The notes under the pieces are model-generated. The model did not search any database, had not been told where the DNA came from, and saw only the letters and a program-made list of their open reading frames with translations. Positions 1 to 7,072 of a stretch of DNA of 64,000 nt are shown here, in pieces; position 1 is the first letter of the stretch; each line of letters starts with the position of its first letter. The stretch spans positions 3,076,001 through 3,140,000 of the forward strand of contig NZ_CP085442.1 of the NCBI RefSeq assembly GCF_023824195.1. The letters are read 5' to 3'. The stretch comes from Priestia megaterium. GTDB lineage: Bacteria; Bacillota; Bacilli; Bacillales; Bacillaceae_H. The position numbers and the translations under genes were made by a program.

Positions 1-123
1 CTCAAAACTCTCCCCTGAGAGAGGACAACCATATTCTCTTAACAGATCCAATAAATGATTGGATACCACCAGTTGATTTGCTTCGTGCTTTAATTCACTT
101 GAGTATGACAGCAGCTCATTCAT
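1..123 (-). CDS. N-terminal fragment of an unrecognised protein, cut by window edge
   Basis: An open minus-strand frame begins with ATG at 123 and runs off the left edge; only about 41 residues are visible, beginning MNELLSYSSELKHEANQ and ending near GCPLSGESFE. A purine-rich AGGGGA stretch lies a few bases upstream of the ATG and could be its ribosome-binding site. The helical start followed by a short REYG segment is loosely reminiscent of small nucleotidyltransferase-like proteins, but too little is present to name a family. It is divergent from the coat gene at 333. Confidence 0.45.
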   Translation of the reverse strand, partial: MNELLSYSSELKHEANQLVVSNHLLDLLREYGCPLSGESFE

Positions 124-332
124 GTTTTTTGATTCCCCTATCTATAGATCGTGAATTGTTATTGATATTCGCTTTTTTTTCATAAAACCCTTTCACTTTT
201 ACCTTTTAATTAAAATAACTAGATGTAAATTAAGTTATGTAGGGCAACATTTTATGAATAAATCAAGTTTGAGTATAAAACCTGAAGAATTTTAAAGACT
301 ATAGTCGATACCGATTTTAAGGAGGACTTAGT
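124..332. other. Intergenic region upstream of the coat protein gene
   Basis: This AT-rich stretch separates two divergent genes and must hold both promoters. No clear sigma-A hexamers are visible; a sporulation (sigma-E or sigma-K) promoter is expected for the coat gene but I cannot place it with confidence. The coat gene's Shine-Dalgarno AGGAGG lies about ten bases before 333. Confidence 0.35.
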
Positions 333-965
333 ATGAATAATCACGAACTTCCTACAAACATGCAAACTGGAGCTGTACCCCCACAATTGAACCATGGAGG
401 GCATGAACTATTTGACGTTCATGAAACACTTGCCGGCTCGATTAACGTAATGGATCAGTTTATGATGTTTAGGAAATATGTAAAAGAACAAGAGCTGCTT
501 GATATCATTGATCGGCAATATCAGTTTATTTTAAATGAATATAATTTAATCGTAGAAGCTTTTTCTACTGGTCAAAAGCCGGTCGGTTCTACACATGTAT
601 ATAACATGAAGCAGTCTCATACCTTTGTTTATGGCTTAAAGCCTTCGCAGCCTAAAAAGCCGAATCAGTCCGTTGAGGAAATTAATGAAAAAGGCATATC
701 AGGTCATATGCTAGGTCTAGTTAAGTCTCAAGCATCTCTTTTAACCATGACCGCTTTAGAAATAACAAATCCTGTTGTTCGCCGAATATTCGGAGACAGT
801 GTTCCTAATTGGATTGAAATGGCTTATGAAATTTCTCTTTATCAAAATAAACACCATTATTATCAAGTCCCGCAGCTTGCAAAAGAAGATATGCAGCAAA
901 TGATCACAAGTTTTGCAAAAGCCACTGCCTCTCCTCAGATGCCTAATAACCATAAGCTGCATTAA
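333..965 (+). CDS. CotF-like spore coat protein (coat F domain)
   Basis: A 210-residue protein with a flexible Gln/Pro/Asn-rich N-terminus (about residues 1-30), a helical core of the coat F type (about 30-190, with 'INVMDQFMMFRKYVKEQELLDI' helices and a 'NPVVRRIFGDSVPNWIEMAYE' segment) and a His/Gln-rich tail. Coat F proteins are deposited in the Bacillus spore coat; this one fits the family in length and composition, although the exact paralogue cannot be named. The start is supported by AGGAGG just upstream. It is monocistronic: a strong terminator, carried by the repeat that begins six bases after the stop, follows directly. Expression in the mother cell is expected from the family, not shown by the sequence. 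Confidence 0.8.
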   Translation: MNNHELPTNMQTGAVPPQLNHGGHELFDVHETLAGSINVMDQFMMFRKYVKEQELLDIIDRQYQFILNEYNLIVEAFSTGQKPVGSTHVYNMKQSHTFVYGLKPSQPKKPNQSVEEINEKGISGHMLGLVKSQASLLTMTALEITNPVVRRIFGDSVPNWIEMAYEISLYQNKHHYYQVPQLAKEDMQQMITSFAKATASPQMPNNHKLH

Positions 966-970
966 TTAAA

Positions 971-1212
971 AAGAGGCTGGGACAAAAGTATTTTAATTAA
1001 AGGAAGATCCGAACGAATTTGATCCTTAATCAAGAACCAAATTCGTTCGGATTTTTTCATTGGTATGGTGAATATAGGTTTAATGTTAATATATTTAGAG
1101 TTGCTTCTAGCTGTTGATGGGAGGGAAAGCGTAGCCTTGCACGGAAATCAACAGCAGTGTAACCAAACGATCCATACTAGATCATTTACTCAGTTTATTC
1201 GTCTTTAGATTG
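971..1212 (+). repeat. Dispersed intergenic repeat, copy A (internally deleted)
   Basis: Begins with AGAGGCTGGGACAAAAG directly after the coat gene's stop, carries a terminator hairpin, then a 'gcttctagctgttgat' block, a 'cggaaatcaacagcagtgtaac' block and ends in 'ttcgtctttagattg'. The same blocks occur in the same order in inverted orientation at 32798-33103 and 43390-43695. Copy A lacks the roughly 100-base GC-rich centre that the other two share, so it reads as an internal-deletion derivative. Confidence 0.85.
1007..1057 (+). terminator. Intrinsic terminator inside repeat copy A
   Basis: Stem ATCCGAACGAATTTG pairing with CAAATTCGTTCGGAT, followed by six T. It ends the coat gene transcript. 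Confidence 0.85.
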
Positions 1213-1648
1213 TATTGATTTTGTTATGTTTCAATCTCGTTTTGTGCATATATTTCAGAAAATGACAAAAAACTATGCATTTTGAATTATTTTCTGAATA
1301 TTTGTAGTATTTTGATTAATTATGTATTATAATACAATTAACTAATAGAAAGGAGTGAGAGATGCATCATATATACTCGGATTACAGTTAAAGGAGGTGT
1401 CATAACACGCTCGCAATACGTTTGCTAAAAGTCAGTTGAACTGTAGAACCGATATGTGATAGACCATGATGGTAAAGTTAAGATTAATTCCCCTAAATGA
1501 ACATGTAACATAATAAACTGCTTCTTTTTCTTTTATAAAGATAGAAGCAGTTTTTTTATGTGCGTTTTTCTTTTCCGGATTTAATACATGTTTTCTCCAC
1601 TTTGGCTAACACTTAAGATATACATTTACGTACAAGGTGGTGAATTTG
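1213..1648 (+). other. Long intergenic region with a possible short transcript unit before the CorC-type gene
   Basis: Holds a 13-bp imperfect inverted repeat (1250-1263 with 1289-1301), a TATAAT hexamer near 1330, two Shine-Dalgarno-like AAAGGAG motifs (about 1350 and 1394) and an intrinsic terminator at 1515-1558. The first AAAGGAG precedes only a nine-codon frame (MHHIYSDYS); the second has no usable start. The promoter-like hexamer plus terminator suggests a short RNA or a leader. I compared it by eye with known leaders (yybP-ykoY, M-box, T-box) and saw no match. Confidence 0.4.
1515..1558 (+). terminator. Intrinsic terminator before the CorC-type gene
   Basis: Stem AAACTGCTTCT with AGAAGCAGTTT, then seven T. 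It lies about 90 bases upstream of the next start codon, so it could end a small RNA or act as an attenuator. Confidence 0.7.
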
Positions 1649-2974
1649 ATGATCGCCGTAAAATTACTATTAGTCGCAGTTTTAATTGCATTAACTGCTT
1701 TTTTTGTAGCGACAGAATTCGCTATTGTAAAAGTAAGAAGTTCAAAAATCAACCAGCTTCTAGAAGAAGGAAATAAAAAAGCTGTATCTGCCAAACACGT
1801 TATTACGCATCTAGATGAATATCTATCCGCTTGTCAGCTTGGTATCACCATCACGGCTCTCGGGCTTGGTTGGCTTGGTGAACCGACGCTAGATCGGTTG
1901 CTTCACCCTCTTTTTACTACCTTCCATACGAATGAACCGCTTGCTGGTATTTTATCTTTTGTCATTGCATTTGTTGTTATTACTTTTTTACATGTTGTCT
2001 TGGGGGAATTAGCTCCTAAAACGTTTGCTATTCAAATGGCTGAACAAATTACGCTGAACTTTGCAAAACCGATTATCGTGTTTTACAAACTTATGTATCC
2101 GTTCATTAAAATATTAAACGGATCAGCTCGTATGTTGACCAAGATTTTTGGTATAACGATGATTTCAGAAAATGAAGCTGCTCATAGTGAAGAAGAGCTT
2201 CGCATTTTGTTATCTGAGAGCTTCGAAGGCGGTGAAATCAATCAATCCGAATATCGATATATGAGCAAAATTTTTGATTTTGATGATCGTTTAGCTAAAG
2301 AAGTAATGGTCCCTCGTACGGAAATTGTGAGTGCTTCCAAAGACGACGTCGTAGAGGTTTTTTTGCAAATCGCAAATGTCGAAAAATATACGCGCTATCC
2401 AATTGTTGAAGATGGGGATAAAGATAAAGTAATCGGTCTCGTTAATATTAAAGAAATTTATAATGATATTGTATTCAACGAAAAAGACGGCACCAATACG
2501 TTAGAGTCATACGTCAAGCCTATTTTTAAAGTAATTGAAACCGTACCCATTCATGACTTGCTTGTAAAGATGCAAAAAGAACGTATTCAAATGGCTATTC
2601 TTTTTGATGAGTATGGCGGAACCGCTGGGCTTGTCACAGTAGAAGATATTATTGAAGAAATTGTGGGAGAAATTCGAGATGAGTTTGATACGGACGAAAT
2701 TCCTTATGTACAAAAAATTAAAGACGATCATTATATTCTTGACGGAAAAATGCTCATTAGCCAAGTAAATGATTTACTCGGCACAGATATTAGCGACGAA
2801 GAAGTAGATACCATTGCCGGGTGGGTGTTAACCGAAAAGTTTGATGTGACCAAAAATGATATCATTCAGCATGAGCAATTTTACTTTAAAGTTCTGATTA
2901 TAGAGGATTTTCACATTAAGTATATAGAAGTAAAAAAAAGAAAGAAGAAAGAAAAAAAGGATGATCATCATTAA
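1649..2974 (+). CDS. CNNM/CBS/CorC-domain membrane protein (hemolysin C/CorC, MpfA type)
   Basis: A 441-residue protein with an N-terminal CNNM (DUF21) membrane domain of about four segments (residues 1-190), a pair of CBS domains (about 210-330, including 'MVPRTEIV' and the conserved 'EYGGTAGLVTVEDIIEEIVGEI') and a C-terminal CorC_HlyC transporter-associated domain, ending in a very basic KKRKKKEKK tail. Bacillus relatives include YhdP/MpfA, YugS, YqhB and YrkA; MpfA is linked to magnesium efflux. Which paralogue this is cannot be decided here. The frame extends upstream to GTG codons at 1637 and 1640, but AAGGTGG at 1634-1640 is an ideal ribosome-binding site for the ATG at 1649, so I place the start there. 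Confidence 0.85.
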   Translation: MIAVKLLLVAVLIALTAFFVATEFAIVKVRSSKINQLLEEGNKKAVSAKHVITHLDEYLSACQLGITITALGLGWLGEPTLDRLLHPLFTTFHTNEPLAGILSFVIAFVVITFLHVVLGELAPKTFAIQMAEQITLNFAKPIIVFYKLMYPFIKILNGSARMLTKIFGITMISENEAAHSEEELRILLSESFEGGEINQSEYRYMSKIFDFDDRLAKEVMVPRTEIVSASKDDVVEVFLQIANVEKYTRYPIVEDGDKDKVIGLVNIKEIYNDIVFNEKDGTNTLESYVKPIFKVIETVPIHDLLVKMQKERIQMAILFDEYGGTAGLVTVEDIIEEIVGEIRDEFDTDEIPYVQKIKDDHYILDGKMLISQVNDLLGTDISDEEVDTIAGWVLTEKFDVTKNDIIQHEQFYFKVLIIEDFHIKYIEVKKRKKKEKKDDHH

Positions 2975-2986
2975 TCATCCTTTTTA
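2955..2986 (+). terminator. Terminator overlapping the end of the CorC-type gene
   Basis: AAAAAGGATGAT pairs with ATCATCCTTTTT; the left arm is inside the coding sequence. The T-rich flanks on both strands would also serve spo0M from the other side. Confidence 0.8.
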
Positions 2987-3003
2987 TTTATTCAAAATCC
3001 CTT

Positions 3004-3957
3004 TTACCAATCGTCTCCTCCATCAAAAAAATCTCCATCCAACAGATCCTCCCCGGCTTCTTCAATATCTTCTCCAATTTCACCAAGCGCCGAGTCTTCA
3101 AACATATCATCCATCAAATTCTCAATGAGCAGCCCGCCTAACATACCGGCTGCAAAGCCTCCCATTGCTCCTCCTAGCCCGCTCATACGTGGGTGGTGTG
3201 AATGCTGATCATAGTGAGAAGGCTTATAATATTCATAGTCTCGAGGATTTTCCATCATCTCTTCCATCGCTTCTTCCAGCAAACGAGCGATAGTGGATGG
3301 CTGGCTTAGTTCATCATTTGTAAAAAAGAGTTCATTTTTTATTTCCCTCTCTCGGCCGAAAGAAGGCAAATCTAGCTCCAATAGCACGCGGATACCTTCT
3401 CGTTCAATGGCTACCTCAAACTCAACCTCATTTACATATCCCTTTAAGAAGTCTGTAGGAAAAAATGCAAATTCTTGTTTGTATCCGTTAAATTTTCCTG
3501 AATGATGTTTTTCTCTAAACCCAAGTGCTTCAAAGCCCTCTACTAGCTGATATAAGCTTTTTGGAGCTTTAATGCGCACCGGGTCCCGGTCTGTTGAGTC
3601 AACTCCCCCTTCAATATCTAAGTGTGTCTTAAAGAAATAGCTAACGTTGCTCGCAGAGATTGGAAGATCCAATGGTAAATGATATGTAAATGGAATTTCT
3701 TTTTTCTCGCCTTCATTAATTGTAAATGAAGAAGCTGCGCGCAGGCTTTCCACACGATGTGTATGCATTTGACCGCTTTTCAATTGAACTTCAAGCCAAA
3801 ATTCAACATCAATTAAATTAATATGTTGCTGAACGTTTCCACCTTGGATGACAATAGCTCCTTCAATTACATGACCGAGCGTATAGGCCGTTTCATTTAA
3901 TCGTAAATCCACTTTGGCAGCTCCAACTCCAATTTTAGCAAACATTTTTTTAAACAT
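3004..3957 (-). CDS. spo0M: Sporulation-control protein Spo0M
   Basis: A 317-residue SpoOM-family protein with an arrestin-like beta-sandwich N-terminal half (about residues 1-135, beginning MFKKMFAKIGVGAAKVDLRL) and the family's second beta domain (about 135-240). Spo0M modulates early sporulation and cell morphology in B. subtilis, where it is about 258 residues. The extra length here is a C-terminal extension with a His/Gly-rich segment ('HHPRMSGLGGAMGGFAAGM') and a strongly acidic tail (from about residue 275, many Glu/Asp). A GGAGG site lies just before the ATG. Single-gene unit between two terminators. Confidence 0.88.
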   Translation of the reverse strand: MFKKMFAKIGVGAAKVDLRLNETAYTLGHVIEGAIVIQGGNVQQHINLIDVEFWLEVQLKSGQMHTHRVESLRAASSFTINEGEKKEIPFTYHLPLDLPISASNVSYFFKTHLDIEGGVDSTDRDPVRIKAPKSLYQLVEGFEALGFREKHHSGKFNGYKQEFAFFPTDFLKGYVNEVEFEVAIEREGIRVLLELDLPSFGREREIKNELFFTNDELSQPSTIARLLEEAMEEMMENPRDYEYYKPSHYDQHSHHPRMSGLGGAMGGFAAGMLGGLLIENLMDDMFEDSALGEIGEDIEEAGEDLLDGDFFDGGDDW

Positions 3958-4023
3958 TTTTTTTCCTCCTCCAAAATGCTCTTACTATATATACGAAGTA
4001 TACCGTTTATAAGTTTCAACTTA

Positions 4024-4056
4024 CAAAAAAAGAACTCAATTTCTTGAGTTCTTTCT
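4024..4056 (-). terminator. Terminator of the His/Gly-rich protein gene
   Basis: On the minus strand AGAACTCAA pairs with TTGAGTTCT, followed by seven T. It lies between the His/Gly-rich gene and spo0M. Confidence 0.8.
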
Positions 4057-4096
4057 GCTAAATCAACGCTTCATTTTAATTCAATTATTTATTAAA

Positions 4097-4510
4097 TTAA
4101 AACACCCAGCCCCAACAGCAGCGACGTCTTTTACAACCACCGTGATTACCGCCGTGGTTACCGCCATGACCTCCGCCATGACAACCACCGTGATTACCGC
4201 CGTGACCTCCGCCATGGTTTCCACCGTGATTACCGCCGTGGTTGCCGCCGTGGTTTCCGCCGTGACCTCCGCCATGACAGCCATGATCTCCGCCATGGTT
4301 ACCATCGTGACCTCCGCCATGGTTTCCACCATGATGGCATTTTTTATGTCCAGAACGATGATCATCATCATGTTTAGGACAATGATCGTTATGCTTATAA
4401 TCGTTATGACAGCATTTTCCTTCATGGCTACTCTTTGGATCGTAGCCAGAAGTTTTGTAATAATACTGATTAGAACACCAGCAACACTTCTTTTTATTGT
4501 TGTAACTCAC
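4097..4510 (-). CDS. His/Gly/Cys-rich repeat protein, probable spore coat or metal-binding protein
   Basis: A 137-residue protein. The first 60 residues are rich in Lys, Cys, His and Asp; the rest is a run of about 17 tetrapeptides of the form HGGN, HGGG, HGGD or HGGC, ending in a Cys/Arg-rich tail (KRRRCCW). Such composition is typical of Bacillus coat-associated or metal-binding proteins; no enzymatic domain is present and no firm family can be named. The frame extends to an ATG at 4519, but the AAGG there touches that codon; the GTG at 4510 has AAGGATG nine bases upstream and is preferred. The repetitive DNA also opens long frames on both strands; this frame is chosen for its ribosome-binding site, following terminator and sensible composition. 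Confidence 0.6.
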   Translation of the reverse strand: MSYNNKKKCCWCSNQYYYKTSGYDPKSSHEGKCCHNDYKHNDHCPKHDDDHRSGHKKCHHGGNHGGGHDGNHGGDHGCHGGGHGGNHGGNHGGNHGGNHGGGHGGNHGGCHGGGHGGNHGGNHGGCKRRRCCWGWVF

Positions 4511-4660
4511 ATAAACCATCCTTATCTATAAATAAGATTTATATAGGCAATTTTATACCTATATATAAATAGATTATGTAAACTAGTACAAGGAAGTGCA
4601 TTGCTGTGGGCCATGACCTAAGCCTGTTTTTAGGAGTATGTACGGGGCAGATAAGACAAG

Positions 4661-4692
4661 AAAAAAAAGCCATCTAGAGATGGCTTTTTTTA
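4661..4692. terminator. Terminator of the first CBS-pair gene
   Basis: AAAAAGCCATCT pairs with AGATGGCTTTTT across a tiny loop, with long A and T tracts flanking it, so it can act in both directions. It overlaps the last codons of the CBS gene. Confidence 0.75.
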
Positions 4693-5109
4693 TATTTGAT
4701 TTTTCACTTTACTTGCGCTTTCTGCATAAAACTCTAGAATTTCTCTTCTTCTCACAATTCCAATAAATACACCTTGATCATCCGTTACAGGAACAAAATT
4801 TTGGTCAATTGCCTTTGAAAGGATGTTTTGAACTTCATCATATATAGCAACTGGGTTATAATCTTGATAGCGGTCAATCTCTGTTAATTTAATATTTTCC
4901 GTATCTTGAAAGCGATAGTCTCCTAGGCTTTTTAACTTCCAAAGAAGATCTCCTTCAGTAAGAACGCCCACATATTTACCATCATCGTCAACCAGCGGAA
5001 CTGTAGAATAGCGATGATACTCCATTTTTTCAAGAGCCTGCCTTAACGTGGATTGAATATTTAGTGTTACAACATCACTTTTTGGTACTAAGAAAAATGC
5101 AATATTCAT
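4690..5109 (-). CDS. Stand-alone CBS-domain pair protein
   Basis: A 139-residue cytosolic protein made of two CBS motifs (about residues 8-62 and 78-130) with the signatures 'HRYSTVPLVDDDGKYVGVLTEGDLL' in part and 'NFVPVTDDQGVFIGIVRRREI'. CBS pairs bind adenosine-type ligands; in Bacillus and Listeria small CBS proteins (DarB/CbpB) bind c-di-AMP. This is not DarB by sequence memory. A close paralogue, sharing most residues in both CBS motifs and the MNIAFFL start, lies at 36239-36673 as the last gene of the kdp operon, which suggests a potassium or c-di-AMP connection by association only. AAAAGGAG precedes the ATG. Confidence 0.8.
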   Translation of the reverse strand: MNIAFFLVPKSDVVTLNIQSTLRQALEKMEYHRYSTVPLVDDDGKYVGVLTEGDLLWKLKSLGDYRFQDTENIKLTEIDRYQDYNPVAIYDEVQNILSKAIDQNFVPVTDDQGVFIGIVRRREILEFYAESASKVKNQI

Positions 5110-5449
5110 TTTTTAATCTCCTTTTCCTTACCCGCTCATCTTACAATTTCTATTTATTTTTTCAGTTTTCGGCTTATTTTAATGTTTTAATCATACAAAA
5201 TGCAGCTCGCAGTTATCTTACATTTACAACTATAAGCTGTCAATCCTAAGCTATGTAATTTTGGCTTCTTATTTTCTTTATTACAGTACCCGTTTTCTAA
5301 ATAATCAAATCCTAATTTTTAGAAAAACACGTCTAGTTAAAATAATGGTTCCTGCAGCTGCTTCTTTATACTAATAAGGGCCGGAAGAGCTACTTTCAGC
5401 TCTTCTTCTCTGCGATAAGAACGCAACTGAACCTCATTATATGCTCTGT
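5110..5449. other. Intergenic region with no recognised gene
   Basis: About 340 AT-rich bases between the CBS gene and the esterase, both on the minus strand. A short AAGAGCT/AGCTCTT hairpin (5385-5404) is visible, but on the minus strand it has no T-run, so it is not a convincing terminator for the CBS-side gene's upstream neighbour. I see no supported ORF. Confidence 0.4.
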
Positions 5450-6421
5450 TTATACTTTTTGACTCATGAAAAAGTCCCACATGATTCGACTAGCGTTGGG
5501 GCCTTTAGGATCTGTATAGCTGCCCGCTGAATTTCCCCCTGACCATGCATGCCCCATTCCATTGATAATATATTTATCAATAGCCAATTCTCCCTTACTG
5601 CTTTCGTAGCGATATGTTGTATAATCCCGTCCAAAGAGAATTTTTTCTTCTCTCGTTTTAACCGGGCTATCTTGAATCCATCCATCTATTCTTCCGTTAT
5701 AAGCAAGATTATTAGTTGTAATCCACTGGTGAACCACTTGATCTGCATTGGCTACATTTACCGTAGAATCAGCGTTACCATGAAATACAATGAGCGGCAG
5801 TGGCTTTGCCCGTTTTCCCATTTGCTGATAAGCAATTCTCCCTTGTTTAACGGGGGAAGGACCTTTACTGGCCATGACAGAATACGCATTAAATACGTTA
5901 AGAGCCGCCTGATATTCGATACCTGCTGACACACCTATTCCAGCAAACAGTTCTGGATACGTTACCCCCATAACGATGCTCATTGCTCCTCCTGCTGACA
6001 GACCGGCAATAAACACTTTATTTTTCTGAATAAAGTGCATGTTTTGGACTTTTTTTACAATCCCTGCAATAATAGCTGGCTCGCCAAACCCTCTAATTTG
6101 ATGAAGAGGTTCAAACCAATTCCAGCATTTATTCATATTTGAGTTAGAAGACTGCTGTGGATATACGACAATAAATTCCTTTTCGTCGGCGAGCTCATTC
6201 ATTTGGGTGCCTATCGCAAAATCATCTGCATTTTGTGTACATCCATGCAGCATAACCATTAGTGGGTAAGATTTTAAAATATGATAGGATTTAGGTAAAT
6301 AGACCTTGAATTTTTTTCCTTTATGAGTATATGTTTTAAATGATTCAGATGACGCTTCTTGTTGTTCACTTGAAGACACAAGCGTTGACGTATTTATAAC
6401 ATTAGGTAGTGAACCCAACAT
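5450..6421 (-). CDS. PHB-depolymerase-family esterase (esterase_phd type)
   Basis: A 323-residue alpha/beta hydrolase. The visible catalytic elements are the nucleophile box GLSAGGA, an oxyanion motif MLHGCTQ, an acid in FHGNADSTV and the histidine in GMGHAWSGG. These match the PHB depolymerase/LpqC-like family, which cleaves poly(3-hydroxyalkanoate) or related esters. No signal peptide is present, so it is probably cytoplasmic, where it could act on storage polymer. The frame extends to 6511, but AGGAGGGG lies four bases before the ATG at 6421, and a CcpA cre site lies just upstream, so the shorter start is chosen. Substrate is inferred from the family only; a feruloyl- or acetyl-ester role is possible. 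Confidence 0.78.
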   Translation of the reverse strand: MLGSLPNVINTSTLVSSSEQQEASSESFKTYTHKGKKFKVYLPKSYHILKSYPLMVMLHGCTQNADDFAIGTQMNELADEKEFIVVYPQQSSNSNMNKCWNWFEPLHQIRGFGEPAIIAGIVKKVQNMHFIQKNKVFIAGLSAGGAMSIVMGVTYPELFAGIGVSAGIEYQAALNVFNAYSVMASKGPSPVKQGRIAYQQMGKRAKPLPLIVFHGNADSTVNVANADQVVHQWITTNNLAYNGRIDGWIQDSPVKTREEKILFGRDYTTYRYESSKGELAIDKYIINGMGHAWSGGNSAGSYTDPKGPNASRIMWDFFMSQKV

Positions 6422-6437
6422 GGTACCCCTCCTCTTT

Positions 6438-6453
6438 TTGTCAACGTTTTCAT
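6438..6453. promoter_or_regulatory. Perfect CcpA cre site in the esterase leader
   Basis: TTGTCAACGTTTTCAT matches the consensus WTGNNARCGNWWWCAW at every position. It sits just upstream of the esterase ribosome-binding site, a place where CcpA would act as a roadblock repressor, implying catabolite repression by glucose. Confidence 0.8.
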
Positions 6454-6635
6454 TTTTCTTCCCAATTACGTCCTGTATTACAATACTACATATTATTTCG
6501 TTTTTTTGCACGTTCTACATACTCTAAGAGTACAACTTGTGTTGGTTTAAGCCGTTTTTTATGTTCTTGAAATTTGGGATTTTTTTGCTATATATATACT
6601 TTATTACTATATATGAAAATTGTCACTATAATCAT

Positions 6636-6668
6636 GAAAAAAGGACAAACATGCCGTTTGCCCTTTTA
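6636..6668 (-). terminator. Terminator downstream of the glycosyltransferase remnant
   Basis: On the minus strand AAAAGGGCAAAC pairs with GTTTGTCCTTTT (one mismatch), followed by a T-run. It follows the decayed gene at 6806-6945 and probably was its terminator. Confidence 0.65.
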
Positions 6669-6805
6669 TTTGGACCTTGATGTTTAAATACCCTTTGCCG
6701 AATTAAGCCTCTATACTTTTATTATATGATGCTCCCTATCATTTATATGAATTTATTGCTCTTCATGTTTAAATCTGTAACCTTTACTATTTCATACTTT
6801 GCTTT

Positions 6806-6945
6806 TTATTCACCAAGTTTATCGTAGCAAACGGCAAGCTGCAGGTGCGGACGCCACGTTGAAAAAGAAGAATCTTGAAGATCAAATGTTTTCGTTTAAC
6901 CTCTTCTTCGTTCTTAACAATCATACAAAGGCTGATTGTAATCGC
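6806..6945 (-). pseudogene. Remnant of a family-2 glycosyltransferase with TPR
   Basis: Two recognisable pieces survive in different frames. At 6895-6945 the minus strand encodes AITISLCMIVKNEEEV, the classic N-terminus of family-2 glycosyltransferases. At 6806-6853 another frame encodes RPHLQLAVCYDKLGE before a stop, which resembles the TPR section found in the C-terminal half of such enzymes. Roughly several hundred residues between them are missing. A good AAGGAGGGG Shine-Dalgarno remains at about 6951-6960, but the expected start codon before the Ala codon reads AAA. Upstream site and downstream terminator persist, so this is an internally deleted, dead gene. Confidence 0.65.
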
Positions 6946-7072
6946 TTTTTTCCCCTCCTTTTGCTTAAATAGGTATAGCAAAGAGATGCTATTAGAGTAG
7001 ATTCCTTTATTTTGCATACATTTTTTAGAAAACTATGGTAAAAATAAGGCTTATCATATGGAGGTGAATAAA

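Noticed and set aside
4142..4531. Long plus-strand frame (Met/Val/Thr/Ala-rich) opposite the His-Gly protein
   Set aside because: It comes from translating the repeat on the other strand; composition is monotonous (MTSAMTTTVITAV-like) and there is no ribosome-binding site. The same applies to the second minus-strand frame at 4081-4425.
5385..5404. Hairpin AAGAGCT/AGCTCTT downstream of the esterase gene
   Set aside because: On the esterase strand there is no T-run after the stem, so I do not call it a terminator.
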